From positions 23,570,799-23,634,798 of the forward strand of contig NC_081151.1 of NCBI RefSeq assembly GCF_958295425.1: a DNA stretch of 64,000 nucleotides, in the 5' to 3' direction. This stretch comes from Solea solea (Eukaryota; Chordata; Actinopteri; Pleuronectiformes; Soleidae). Below are positions 34,111-45,907 of the stretch, one piece after another. Position 1 is the first letter of the stretch. Each line of letters starts with the position of its first letter. The notes beneath the pieces are model-generated. The model was not told where the DNA came from. It did no database searches and was given only the letters and a program-made list of their open reading frames with translations. The position numbers and the translations under genes are program-made.

Positions 34111-36499
34111 GCTAACACTGAGCGCAGCATGTTCTGTTTATGAAGTTAATGTTAGTTTATCAGACTGAACTTAATCTGAATCTTAATTCAGCGCTGATTC
34201 TCTGTGAATTTACCAAATTTCAGAGGAATTAGTATTTTTCTTCTGCGTCTGTTGTCTGTCAATCTCAGCTCTGAGTTGATAATCTAATCCTAATCTTCTT
34301 GTATGAAACTTTATCTTCTTTTCTTCCTGTGTTTTAATGATTGTTTGTGTAGTTTTTGGACAGAAGTTGACGATTGATCACGTCTGAGCAATAAAACACA
34401 TTTTGTTAAGGACAAATATTCAAAGATAAACTCTTATTTCTGTCCAGTGAGAGTTGTAAAATAAAAAGACAACAGAGTTTAAAAGTGACCTCATTAAAAA
34501 TGAAAGGAATCTGATGATTGTGTTTGAGACGGGGATTAAATATGGATTTATTCACTTTTAGCCACATAACGTTTTCACGTCGGTCGTCAAAATGTATTTA
34601 AAAACCAATTTGATAAAAGACGACGAGGAGCTGATGATGTCAGCGTCAGACTGTGATCAATCAATCAATGATATACGTAAAGACGTCTGAGTTTGTGTCC
34701 ACACGAGGACGACCACGACGTCTGTGTGTGTGTCCTCGTGTTTGGTGTCTCCGTCCTCCTGCGTGTGTCTTTCCTTGTGCGTGTCTCCGTCCTCCTGCGT
34801 GTGTCTTTCCTTGTGCATGTCTCCGTCCTCATGTGTGTCAAATGTGTCCGTCTGTCCTCATTTATGTCTGTGTCTTGTGTGTGTGCGTGTCTCTCCTTGT
34901 GTGTGCGTGTCCTCAGAAGTGTCCGTCTGTAATTCCTCGTAGCAGTTAATTCATCATCTGTGTGGAGACAGCGCGGCGTCCGCAGACGTTTAGGACAAAC
35001 ACTTCAGTTTCCATTACAGTAGCAGATCACAGAGCCCAGGCTCTGCTGTGACCTTTGACCTGAGCCAGCCTGACCTCATCCATCATCAACACACACACAC
35101 ACACACACAGAGAATATGAAGAGGCGAACATTATTAGTCAGATTAAAAGGAGAGCGATTTAACTGTGACAGGGAGGACGACAGCTGTCTCTGTCTGTCCA
35201 CCCGTCTGTGTATCTGTGTGAGGACGGGAAAACGGTGAGGACAACTTTAAATGAGTCTTTTGGGATTAAGACCTGGTGTTAGGATCAGATTTAGTTCAGT
35301 TTAAGGATTTTTTCAATCACTAAAATAAGTTTTTTTTTCTGATTTTTCCGCTTCTTAAATGTGAATAATTCCATGAAACAAAGAAATGATTTTGAAATAA
35401 AACAAAATAATCCTCATTTCCAGCTCTAGTGAGAGTTAGGATTATGTTCGTCTTAGGTTAAGGGTTAGTTAGTAGTGATGGTTAAGGTAAAGGTAAAGGG
35501 TTTCTGGGATTGTGCTGTCTGTGAGTGTCCTCAGTAAGAATACTGGACCAGAATGTGTGTGTGTGTCCTGAGGGATAACAGCAGGTTGACTGTCCTGATT
35601 CTGTCTGTTGTGTTTTACCTGGTCACAGCTCACTAACACACACACACACACACACACACAGACACACGCACGCACACACAGACACACGCACACAGACACA
35701 CGCACGCACACACAGACACACACGCGCTCACAAAACACACACTCTGCAGCCTTAAATGCATCAAATGTATAATGCATGTACACATGAGTGTGTAGTCATG
35801 TGGTCAAACATGGAGAACACACGCACACACACAGACGCACACACACAGACACACACATGCACACACACACACACGCAGAGTTGAGTCCTAATTCCATAAG
35901 GGAGTCCAGCATGTCTCCCCTGAAACCTCAGTCCAATTCATTTGATTTCATTACAGGGAGAGAGAGAGAGAGAGAGAGGGAGGGAGTGAGTGAGGGAAGG
36001 GTAGAGCGAGGCCCAGTGCATTGTGGGTGAGTGAGGCTGTGGTTTTCATTAGGCGCTGCTGGTTAGAGCTGCGATTGAATTTAGCGAGCAGGCTGAGGCG
36101 AGCGCGCCGTGTTTTTATTGCTCTTTAATCAGCTCAGTGGGGACGTTTTATTAGCGCCGCCGCTGTTTGTGAACAAGTGCAGGTTATTAGCGGCTGCTCA
36201 AAGTGAGGCCCGCAGCCTCTGCCGGGGTCCTGTGGGGGCTCTGCACTCAGCCCAGTATTGAACGTGTGTGTGTGTGTGTGTGTAAAAGCCGCCAGAGGTT
36301 AGGGTTCGATTCCTTGTGCTGTGAGTGGTGATGTTTTTAACTGTTTCACTCACATTTACTGATTTAACAGATTCTGGCTTTTTTCCTCTCTTTTTTAAAG
36401 GGTCACTTCACCCAAAAATATAGGTTTGTTTTTTTTACTCATTTCCAGAGGTTGTTGAGGTGACTTCTGACTGCACATGAACACATTAGTTACAGACTT

Positions 36500-36940
36500 G
36501 TCTTTAAAATCTACATCACTTTGAGTCTACGACATCTACGTCACATGATCACGTCTTTATCTCACTGTGAGACAGACTTTTATAAAGCACTCACTCTCCC
36601 ACACCAAAGTCCACAGAGAAAATCACTGATTTTAGCTGCAGGGACACAGGAGCTGCTGGTCTGCTGCTGCCTCGTGTGGTCACTCCGTGTCACTGATGTC
36701 AATCAGAAGGAAAGATTTTGTGTGTGTGTAAAATCAGTGATGTTGTCTGTGGGCTTTGGTGTGGGAGAGTGAGTGGTTTATAAAAACAGTGAGATGGACG
36801 TGAACATGTTGTCAAGATGTCGTAGACTTACACTGACGTACGTTTTATTCCTTTACTCCTTTTGTTACGTGCCTAAAATCCCTTGAAACTGAAGTTTGTA
36901 AAGCACTCACTCTCCCACACCAAAGTCTGTAGAGAAAATG
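36500..36940. mobile_element. MITE family A, copy plus nested or adjacent partial copy
   Basis: A copy with both arms spans 36500-36830, and a further left-arm piece (GAAACTGAAGTTTGTAAAGC, ACTCACTCTCCCACACCAAA) lies at 36873-36937. Internal sequence is shorter than in the other copies. Confidence 0.75.
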
Positions 36941-37421
36941 GTTCATAGCAGAAAAAACAATTTATAACCAAAAGTCATGTTTCCACTTTATGACAAATAT
37001 TCTTTTTATTTTATGTAAGTGACTGGATATTAGATTCAGAGAGAGAGGAGGAGGAGGAGGAGGAGGAGTGAGAGAGAGAGCGTGCATTAGAGAGAGAAGG
37101 GGGAGGAGTCAGAGTGAGAGAATATGACTTTATTCTGGAGTCAGATCACACACACGGTGAGAGAAGTGGAGAGAAGAGCAGCGCAGAGAGGAAGAGGAAA
37201 CACTGTTACACACTTTATCATCCACATGAAAACACACTCTCCTTTACCTGTGTTTGTGCTCGTGCGTGTCTCTCCTCCTCCTCCTCTTCATGTATAAACA
37301 ACAGACTGTTGCGTTCATGTGTTCACTTAAAGTTAAAAGAAACTGCGCGTGAAAAAGTGACAAAAGAACCACGACACGTTTACTCCTTACTTTAAAACAC
37401 GCGTGATTACAGTCCACGTGT

Positions 37422-37454
<33 letters not shown>

Positions 37455-37479
37455 GAGTAAAGCGTTGAATGATGTTTGC

Positions 37480-38478
37480 GTTCGTGCGCGCGGACTGAGG
37501 TCAGAGGAGACGTCCTTCTGCTGCTGAGCAAACACCGCTATCACTCAATCTGCACGAGCGCGCGCGCGTGTGTGTGTGTGGTACAGAGGGCAGCGCACAC
37601 ACACACACTCACTCACAGACATACCGACACACACTTCTCCTCCTCCTCCTCCTCCTCCTCCTGCTGCTGCTGCTGCTGCTCCTGCTGCTGCTGTTGTTTC
37701 ACAGTATCAGTGTTTCTGTGACTCCGCTGTGACCGTGGAGCTGCAGCTCATCACAACTCACTGAGCCTCCGTCTGCACCGGACACGCACGAGGACAGCGC
37801 GAGGACACCCCGGGACCCGATGCCTTTCTCGGAGGGAGAGCCGGCGGCGGCGGTGGTGCCCGCCTGAGACCGAGAGGAAGAGGAGGAGGAGGAGGAGTGA
37901 GGGGGAGTGAGGAGCTCCTGCACCGGGAGACGACAGCTCAGACGCGGCTCAGCGTCCGTCTTTGAGCCGGTGAAATCATCATCCCTCTGATCCACTCATC
38001 CATCGATCGTCGGGAGCAGCGGGAGACGGAGGGAGCGCGCGCCCGGAGCGGAGACACCGGAGACAGCGGCGCGGACCATGAGGACGCGGATGATCCGGAG
38101 CCGGACTGTGTTTTTCTCTGCGGGATAAAGAACCCAGATCACCCGAGAGGAAGAAAACAAAGAAACTAAGAAGAGAAGAAGAAGAAGAAGAAGAAGAAAA
38201 ACAGGTTGTTTTCACTCATCGATCGTCTTCACTTATTGATCCAGTGATCGGTCACTGATGGCTTTTACGCACCGGGACCAGGATCCGGATTATCCTCAGA
38301 GTTCCATGAGAAGAAAAGGAGAATAATAAAAATATAAAACAACAACAACAACAAAAAGAAGAAGAATATTTTTTCTTATTATTATTTTTTTTAATTATTA
38401 TTTTGTCTTCTGTTGCTGAATCAATATCTGTATCGATCCCACTGATCAGTGACTGCCACGGACGCACAGCCCGGGACC
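37480..38478 (+). promoter_or_regulatory. npas3: npas3 distal promoter / 5' leader, GC-rich
   Basis: This is a CpG-rich segment directly upstream of the first npas3 coding exon, containing (CTC)n/(CTG)n at 37637-37692. It has at least three short upstream frames: 37820-37867 (15 aa), 38078-38128 (16 aa, ATG in a good context) and 38258-38326 (22 aa). The transcription start is not visible. Purine-rich GAA tracts (38155-38200) and an AT-rich patch (38320-38400) follow. Confidence 0.6.
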
Positions 38479-38645
38479 ATGATCAGGATCTTCCCGGATT
38501 TCAGCGTCCAGGTGACGGCCTCAGCTGCCGGAGGAGGAGGAGGCGGCGGCATGGTGACCGGACCCCCCGTGGGCCGGGTGCCGGTGCCCGGAGCCACGAA
38601 CGGAAGCCCGCAGAGCGTGCAGGGTCTGAGCGGCTACCAGCAAAG
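38479..38645 (+). CDS. npas3: npas3 alternative first coding exon (long N-terminus)
   Basis: The ATG lies in a strong context (gggaccATGa). It opens 55 codons plus two bases, then CAAAG|gtgaga. The start reads MIRIFPDFSVQVTAS, followed by a Gly run, MVTGPPVGRVPVPG, then ATNGSPQSVQGLSGYQQ. The end matches a human NPAS3 isoform N-terminus that I recall as ANGTPQNVQGITSYQQR, just before the common exon starting ITAQHPL. The part upstream of ATNGSPQ is longer than the human form I remember. NPAS3 is a nuclear bHLH-PAS transcription factor that pairs with ARNT-type partners in neural development. This exon supplies only the N-terminus ahead of the bHLH. Its 2-base overhang equals that of the exon at 43261-43313, so both can splice to the same exon 2. 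Confidence 0.85.
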
Positions 38646-38804
38646 GTGAGAGACGACCTGTGGCTCTGTCTCTGTCTGTCTGTCTCTCTCTTTATGACCT
38701 TATTCTGTGGGACATTTTTATGTCCAGGCACAGTTGGACGTCTTTAACTCAGTGGAAATCTGTTTTTATTTGATTTGATTTATTTATGATCATTTACTCT
38801 CATG

Positions 38805-38890
38805 TTTCAGCGTCTTTGAGTGTCTAGAAAAGCGCTATATAAATTTGATTTATTATTATTATTATTATTATTATTATCATTATTATTATG
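38805..38890 (+). mobile_element. LINE/SINE-type 3' tail with (ATT)n
   Basis: It reads AAGCGCTATATAAATTTGAT followed by (TTA)n, the common 3' tail of L2-related fish retroposons. Confidence 0.6.
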
Positions 38891-39277
38891 TTGTGATCGG
38901 TTTCACTTTTGAAATGACCTTTAACCTCAGACAGAAAGACTTAAAAAAACAAAACTGCTCAGTGTGAGTTTGGAGACAATGTCACAAAAATGTGTCCTCA
39001 TGTCGTCTGATCTTTCTCTGGATGACGAAGACGATGTTTGATTCTTCTTCTCGTTTCGCTACAACTTTTTTTTTTGTGTGTAAAATCTCAGTGAAAAGAG
39101 GAAGTGAAGGAGTGAGAGGGTGAATGTTGGGCGAGTGAATGGTGGAGGTGACGCTGCTGTAAAATTCAGAGGAAAAAGCATGATGTGACGCCGCAGTGTT
39201 TCCACTTCACCCTCTTCTCCGTGATTCATCCATTCATCCTCACGCCCCCACAACTGTTGTTTTTTAATAATCATCTG

Positions 39278-39279
<2 letters not shown>

Positions 39280-39329
<50 letters not shown>
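39280..39329. repeat. (TG)25 microsatellite
   Basis: A pure run in the npas3 inter-promoter intron. Confidence 0.97.
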
Positions 39330-39720
39330 CCTCAGAAAGGGAGGAAAAAAGGCGTATTGTGTTATTTAAAGCAGTGCTCACACACACACAATCAAAGGAT
39401 GTGTGTTTGTGAACGTATGAAGTGACAGTTTTTGACAGATGCTACGTCATGTGACCGCTGGAGTGACTCAGCAGAAACTTACAAAACCTCTTTAAAGTCC
39501 ACCTGAGTGTCTCTGAGTCTGGCCTTCGTCCTCCAGGACTCTCCGTCCCGTCAAAGCGTCGCTGTCTTCGTCGTCTCCGTCGTCTTCGTCGTCTTCGTCG
39601 TCTTCTTCCTCTCGACGCCTCGTGTTTCCTGCAGCAAACAGCTGGCAGCTAATATGTTTATACATTACGCTCCATTATCCACGTCGCCTCTGTTTGACTG
39701 CTCTCAGTAACTGAGCAGCG

Positions 39721-39762
<42 letters not shown>

Positions 39763-40099
39763 CACGTCCTCATATAATACCTCTGTAGACGTCCAGTGAG
39801 GTCACGTGCTGGAGGTCAAACCTGTGACCTTTACACTTTGCCTCTGAACTCTCGTTCTACTTTTAAGCTCAGATGAAAAATAACGACATTTAAATTTAGA
39901 TCAATAAAATGTCTTTTTTTAGTTTTATTTGTCTCTGCGGGGACATGAAGACGTCGCCACAGCAGCAGGACGACAGAGACACAAACGGCTCAATTCAAAC
40001 CGAAAACAAACCATCAGAAATATACAGAGACGTTAATGTCTGTAAACACCGGGACGACGACGTTATGGAGACAAAAGACAGCGTCAAATATTAAGAGTC

Positions 40100-40640
40100 T
40101 TTGAACAAACAAAAGGTTTACGTCTCAAATATAAAAATAAGGAGATTTAAATGTAAAATCACTGAGATGTCAAAAATAATCAGGACATAAAACACAGCGT
40201 CACAACGTCATTTCCTTTAATCCTCACAAATGTCATGTTTTAAAAGTGCAGGTCAGAAAGTGAGAGGTTTACAGACGATCACATTCTCCTGACTCTCATT
40301 CTTACGACTGAATAATGAGATTGAAATATAAAATCACTGTGTGATGTCAGAGTCAACACACGAGCAGCAGATTATGGACATAAAACGCAGCGTCACACTC
40401 AAAGAAACATGCTCAATATATATATCTCATTATTCAGTCGTATAATTTCCTTTAATCCTCACAAATGTCATGTTTCAAAGGTGCAGGTCAAAAAGTGAAG
40501 ATAGAAACTCTCTGAGATTTAAAAGTAAAATCACTGTGTGTGATGTCATATATGAAACATGAGCCTCAGTCGTTTACCAGATTATGGAAATAAAACGCAG
40601 CGTCACAGTCAAAGAAATGGGCAATTATAAAGACCATCAG
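40100..40640 (+). repeat. ~200-bp imperfect tandem repeat with internal inverted repeat
   Basis: The motif ATAAAACGCAGCGTCACA recurs at about 40187, 40379 and 40590 together with TTTCCTTTAATCCTCACAAA and AAAATCACTGTGTGATGTCA blocks, so about three diverged units. Two 17-bp arms, ACGACTGAATAATGAGA (40304-40320) and its exact reverse complement (40425-40441), bracket the middle. Confidence 0.75.
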
Positions 40641-42555
40641 CTTTGAAGTGTTTGTAAACGGCCTCAGGACCAGTGATGGTGAATGTGAACGTGTGAATGT
40701 GTCTTTTATTTCCATATTTTTTTTTTTTTTTTTTTTTAATGTGACCAGAGATTTTCAGCCGTAAATCACTGAATCTGAGAGGAGGCAGATTATGTGTAAT
40801 CTGGACATTAATGTTTCACTCCAAAAACAACGTCAGAACCTGGAGGTCAAACCTGTGACCTTTGTGACACGGTCACGTGACCACAAATCAATGGTTACGC
40901 TTTGTTTTGTTTTTTAATTTCTTCCCACTCAGAATCTTAATCTAAAATGTTGACATAACTTTATTAGACGTAAAAGTCAGTGACTGAACAGCAGCAGCAG
41001 CTCCAAACTCGCTTTACCAACATTTGAAACATTTGACTCACATGCGAACAATTCATCGTTTTCAAATCACAGTTCAGTCGGGAAAATCATCGCAAACGCT
41101 GCGATTTATCGCTAATTTAAAAACAACGCGGTGGAAAAGAACAAGCGTATTTGAAGTTCTCGTCTTCACCAGAGCGTGAAAGTTTTTCCACGAAAGATTC
41201 TTTCCTCACACTCAAACATGAAAGTTACAAAGAACTTGATTTGCTTCAGTCGCTTCACAAATGTGCGTTTAACGTTTAAACCGGAGATCAAACCTGCGAC
41301 TTTGACTCGTGACCTTGAAAATCCGCCGCCGTCGTCGTCGTTTCATAAATTCTTATTTTTCTCCACAGACAAAGAAAACTCAGTGTGATCAACTTCAAAC
41401 TCTGTGACGTCAGCGTGGACACGGTTACGAATAAAAGTTACCAAAAGCTTCACTCAATGTCACGCGGTGTGGACACTAGGGGGCGACAAAGTTGTGTCAG
41501 CAAAAACAAAGAAGACCCAGAAACACAAAGTGTTGTAACTCCTCTGTAAAACGTCTGATCAGAACCAAACGTGCGAGGGTCAATAATCGTCCCGCCCTGA
41601 AGACGTCCACGTGGAAACATTCAGTCTTGAACACAGCGCCCCCTCGTGGCAACACTAAACATTCCATTTTACATTACAGCCAAATGGGAATACTCGCGGG
41701 GAATTGACGCAAATGTGCACAGCTCAACAGCGCCCCCTGGTTTCACATACATGCGTGGAATTTGGCATAAGGACGAAATCTACGAAAGAAAATTTACTCG
41801 TAAATCACGGCGTCGTCTGTTAAACTGAACACCGCGGATTCAACCTTTATTTTCACCCGGAAACAAACGACTTCATCATCATCATCATCAGCTGCAGGTG
41901 GAAGTTCCCTCCTCCCTGAACCTCCCCCGCCACAACCGCGACGTTAACCCCCGTGTTTGTGCGGAGAAAATACCCAGCATGCCTTTGACCTTGACAGGTC
42001 ATTGGTGTAGACAGAGAGACACAGAGTGTGTGTGTGTGTGTGTGTGAGAGAGAGCTGCAGCTTCACTTTAATCATCAGGTTACAATAAATGATACATTCT
42101 TAAAAAAGAAATACATTTAAATAAACTGATGAAGAATGAGGAGGAGCTGATGATGTCACTGACGTCCAATAACTGTCCTGAAACATGAAAACAAACAGCT
42201 TTTAAATGTCTTTTTATTCAGATTAATCAGATTAATCAGATTATTCAGATTATTCAGATTCAGATAAAGTCAATGTTGTGTTTTCATGGAGAGAAAACGG
42301 AGAGTGTGAGTCTGAATGTGAAGTGAAGACATTTACTGTGATGTCTTTATTATGACACTGAAGGATGTGTGTGTGTGTGTGTATGTGCGCGCGCGTGCGT
42401 GAGCGTGTATGAGAGATTTACAGCCAAATAAATCACCCATCAGCCCTTGCGCACGTTGGCTAAATGATTGTTGGTGTTTTGTTTGTGTGACGGTTCAAAA
42501 AATGTGGTTCCAATATTTCCCGCGGAGGTGCGACCTGCTGTAGAGAGGGAGATTT

Positions 42556-42579
<24 letters not shown>

Positions 42580-42592
<13 letters not shown>

Positions 42593-43260
42593 TCTGAGTG
42601 GCGGTGTTGCTGCGCTGGAGCAAACAGCGGAGATGTGTGGTGTCAGCTGCGGACAAGCGGAGACACTTTGTCCGCTGACAGACGCTCCGTGGCGGGGATC
42701 GTTCACCGGGAGCTTCACCGGGATGTAGGCGCTGCAGCGGCGGCGGGAATGTAACGATCTGACGCGCCTGTTGTTGTTAGTGTGTGTGTGTGTGTGTGTG
42801 TGTGTGGTTTCTTTTCTTCTCCCTCCGGAGCGCATGCAGGAAATTCCTGTGAACATCCAGAGACAGCGAGGATCACAGAGGCTTCGTGCCCGGGCTCCCC
42901 CTCACTCTGCTCGGCATGGCTCAGCTGCTGCAGCCCGCTGTCTGCCGCCTGCCGCTCCAGCACCGCCCGTTGTTTCCACGCTTCTGCTGCTGCTGCTGCT
43001 GAGCGGCGGCGGCGGCGGAAGACGCGCGCACGGCACCGCGCGCACACACACACAAACACACACATACATAGTCCTCACGTTCCCACACACACACAAGCGG
43101 ACACGGACATGGCTTTGTCTTAACACACCGACCATGACGCATTGCTGTCAGGGCGCAGCGCACCGCGGACGCGGCGGCACCGCGTCCGAGTAACCGCGCG
43201 GAGCGACAGAGAGGCGGCGAGGAGAGAAAGTCAGGAATCAGAGATAATTGTTGCAGGAAG
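42580..43260 (+). promoter_or_regulatory. npas3: npas3 proximal alternative promoter / leader, GC-rich
   Basis: GC- and CpG-rich sequence interrupted by (TG)n and (CA)n tracts runs up to the ATG at 43261. The final part (43140-43260) is strongly CpG-rich (gcgcaccgcggacgcggcgg). The transcription start is not defined. Several short upstream frames occur. Confidence 0.5.
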
Positions 43261-43313
43261 ATGGCGCCCACCAAACCCAGCATCCAGCAGCAGGACCCGA
43301 CACGGAGAGAACG
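43261..43313 (+). CDS. npas3: npas3 alternative first coding exon (MAPTKPS form)
   Basis: This exon has 17 codons plus two bases, MAPTKPSIQQQDPTRRE + CG, then |gtaacc. It corresponds almost residue for residue to the start of the canonical human NPAS3 protein (MAPTKPSFQQDPSRRER), which continues ITAQHPL in the next exon. The ATG sits in a good context (gaagATGg). The exon is too short for ordinary gene finders and could be lost in automatic annotation. Exon 2 with the bHLH region is not in the window. The remaining 20.7 kb downstream is consistent with the very large first introns of this gene in vertebrates. Confidence 0.9.
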
Positions 43314-43335
43314 GTAACCGGGGCTCGGACTGGTG

Positions 43336-43360
43336 CACACACATACACACACACACACAC

Positions 43361-43410
<50 letters not shown>
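43336..43410. repeat. npas3: (CA)n microsatellite 20 bp after npas3 first-exon donor
   Basis: About 75 bp of CA with two interruptions begins 23 bases after the splice donor of the MAPTKPS exon. Confidence 0.97.
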
Positions 43411-43413
<3 letters not shown>

Positions 43414-43830
43414 TCCTCCTCCTGCTTGTTCACAGCTGCACCGCGCAGCGTCCAGGTCTGGTGTTTGGTGTTTTTAGTCTGGAGGTGTCACCCTGTGTGT
43501 GTGTGTGTGTGTGTCAGTCAGTCTGTGTGTGTGTGTGTGTGTGTGAGAGAGTGTGTAACAGGTCTCTGGTCTCAGTGTTTTGTGGAAAAACCAAAAGCTG
43601 TCCAGTTTTTTTTTTTTCACCTCGTGTTTTCTCTCTTCTCTGATCGTTAGTGTGTGCGTGTACGTGTGCACGAGGCGCACGTGCACGTCTGGACTGTGTT
43701 GATGCTTCAGTTCCTGTGGAGGAAAAAAAAACGTGGCTATCCTTGGTGTGTGTGTGTGTGAGTGTGTGCAGGTCATGACCTCAAAGCTGGTTCACTCTGC
43801 TCTCATCATTATTGAGGTGTGTGTGTGTGT

Positions 43831-43862
<32 letters not shown>

Positions 43863-43920
43863 TCACATTGTTTTTCTGCTCAAACTGAATCAACTAGTGG
43901 ATTCTGTTCTACATGACACG

Positions 43921-43923
<3 letters not shown>

Positions 43924-43989
<66 letters not shown>
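43924..43989. repeat. (CA)33 microsatellite
   Basis: A pure run. Confidence 0.97.
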
Positions 43990-43992
<3 letters not shown>

Positions 43993-44190
43993 CACTCTGA
44001 CCTTAACCATAAACTACTGCCTGACCTAATCCTAATTTTAAAACACAGTAATCTACTTTGTTGGGACAAGTCCCTCTCACGTGTGTGTGTGTGTGTGTGA
44101 ACACATTTATGTCCCTACAACATCGGGAAAACCAGGTTTAACCTGTTGATTCTCTACCTTTTTATATTTCTGTCCTAAAAATGACATTTA

Positions 44191-44336
<146 letters not shown>

Positions 44337-45403
44337 TCCGTGGACGTTTGTGTGTTTATTTCCACAGTGAAGTAGAAACTCTCACAAAGGCCGTGACACG
44401 TTTTTCTTCACGCTGCTGCTTCTGTTTTGTGTCGTAACTAAAGTGAAACGATGGAGTTTTGTTGTTGTTGTCGTCGTCGTGTCTGTGCGTTTACGTCACT
44501 TCTCTTGTTGCGTCTCATGCTGTAGCTTTGTCTTATTTTGGTAGAATCACATTTGCAGTGGATTCTCTTCTGTTGTCTTGTTACACCTGTTGATTTATCA
44601 ATGATTTCAAATTCACACTGAATTCAGTTTGTCGTACGTTGCAGATTTGACGTGCGCTAACGTCGTGAGACAGGAAGTAGAATTCAGTCCGTGCAGTGAA
44701 TCACGTTTACAATGTTTCCACTTCCACAAGAGACTTTAGATGATGATGATGATGATGATGATGATGAAGATTATCAGCAGCTCATTTGCATAAACCGAGG
44801 TCATAGTTTACCAAAACTGACGAAAACTAGAATTAAAAACAACAACAACAACTGAGTGTTAATTGTGTGTTTTCTAAAACTAAACTAGTTTTCCTCTTTA
44901 TAAATGAATTTCATACATAATTAATTATTTTGGCTTCTTTTGAAGGGTTTTATTTGAGAGACAGTATTTAGGATTGTTTTCATAATCCATTCATCTGTCC
45001 ATTATTATAAATGTCAGAAAAGGCTGATCAGTGTTTGTCAAACATAGACATGATGTCTTTGTTTTTATGCAGCAAAAAACAAATATTCATACAGTATATA
45101 ATATTCATATATAATATTTAAAGGAGCTGAAAAATCAGAAAACTGGTTTTAATTACTTAAACAATCTATAATCAAAATGGTTGACCATTCATTCAGTAAT
45201 CGATTAAATGAGGAGTTGTTTCACCCCCTAATGAAAGAATCTTGCACCAAAACCAACATGAAAACCAATAAAAACTCAACAAGAAAATAAAACCCAGCAA
45301 ACCTGCTCTAAAAATTAATAAAATCAAACTCATTTTAAAAAGAAAACATCGAAACTAAACTAATGAGAAATGTAAAACTATCAGAAGCTCAGTGTTGTTT
45401 CTC

Positions 45404-45434
<31 letters not shown>

Positions 45435-45619
45435 GGGTGATACACAGACGTCGTCATGTGTCGCTTTATAACACAATCATGGTGTCGTGATATTATTGGT
45501 ATCAAATCCACGCAACGTCAGACCGTTTTAAACCTGCACAGAGAAAATAAAAGCAGGCCATTAAAGGTTGTGATGGATGGACTGTGTGTGTGTGTGTGTG
45601 CGTGTGTGTGCGTGTGTGT

Positions 45620-45653
<34 letters not shown>

Positions 45654-45840
45654 AGAAGCAGGAGAATCAATCTGAAAACTGATGGTTTGTTTAGGCAATA
45701 AAATAATGTACATGTGTGTAGGTGATCCATCTATTAATGTCCTTCATTATCCATCCGTCTTCTCCTCCTACCAGCCCTCCATTCTCCCACCATTTACTCC
45801 CACATCCATCCATCCATCTCCCCTCTCTCTCTTTCTCTCT

Positions 45841-45843
<3 letters not shown>

Positions 45844-45904
<61 letters not shown>
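45844..45904. repeat. (TG)30 microsatellite
   Basis: A pure run. Confidence 0.97.

Positions 45905-45907
<3 letters not shown>

Larger units (their letters stand above)
29841..37480. other. akap6-npas3 intergenic region
   Basis: I find no gene here. The region holds several palindromic MITE copies (30762-30865, 32020-32360, 33140-33515, 36500-36940), an 8-unit 24-bp minisatellite (31551-31739), a TAAC-rich direct repeat (33999-34110), many CA/TG tracts, a teleost dispersed-repeat fragment (30150-30240) and one unique island (35880-36260) that looks conserved. From about 37 kb the sequence becomes GC-rich towards the npas3 promoter. Confidence 0.7.
38646..43260 (+). other. npas3: npas3 intron and second promoter region
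   Basis: This lies between the two alternative first exons. It holds a LINE/SINE-type tail at 38805-38890, long (TG)n (39280-39329) and (CA)n (39730-39765), a ~200-bp imperfect tandem repeat with an inverted repeat (40100-40640), and a GC-rich zone from about 42580 that is likely the promoter of the second first exon. No other coding sequence is visible. Confidence 0.7.

Noticed and set aside
42771..43193. 140-codon frame upstream of the npas3 MAPTKPS exon
   Set aside because: It is an overlapping set of frames through (TG)n, (CTG)n and (CA)n in GC-rich leader sequence, with several frames on both strands of equal quality.
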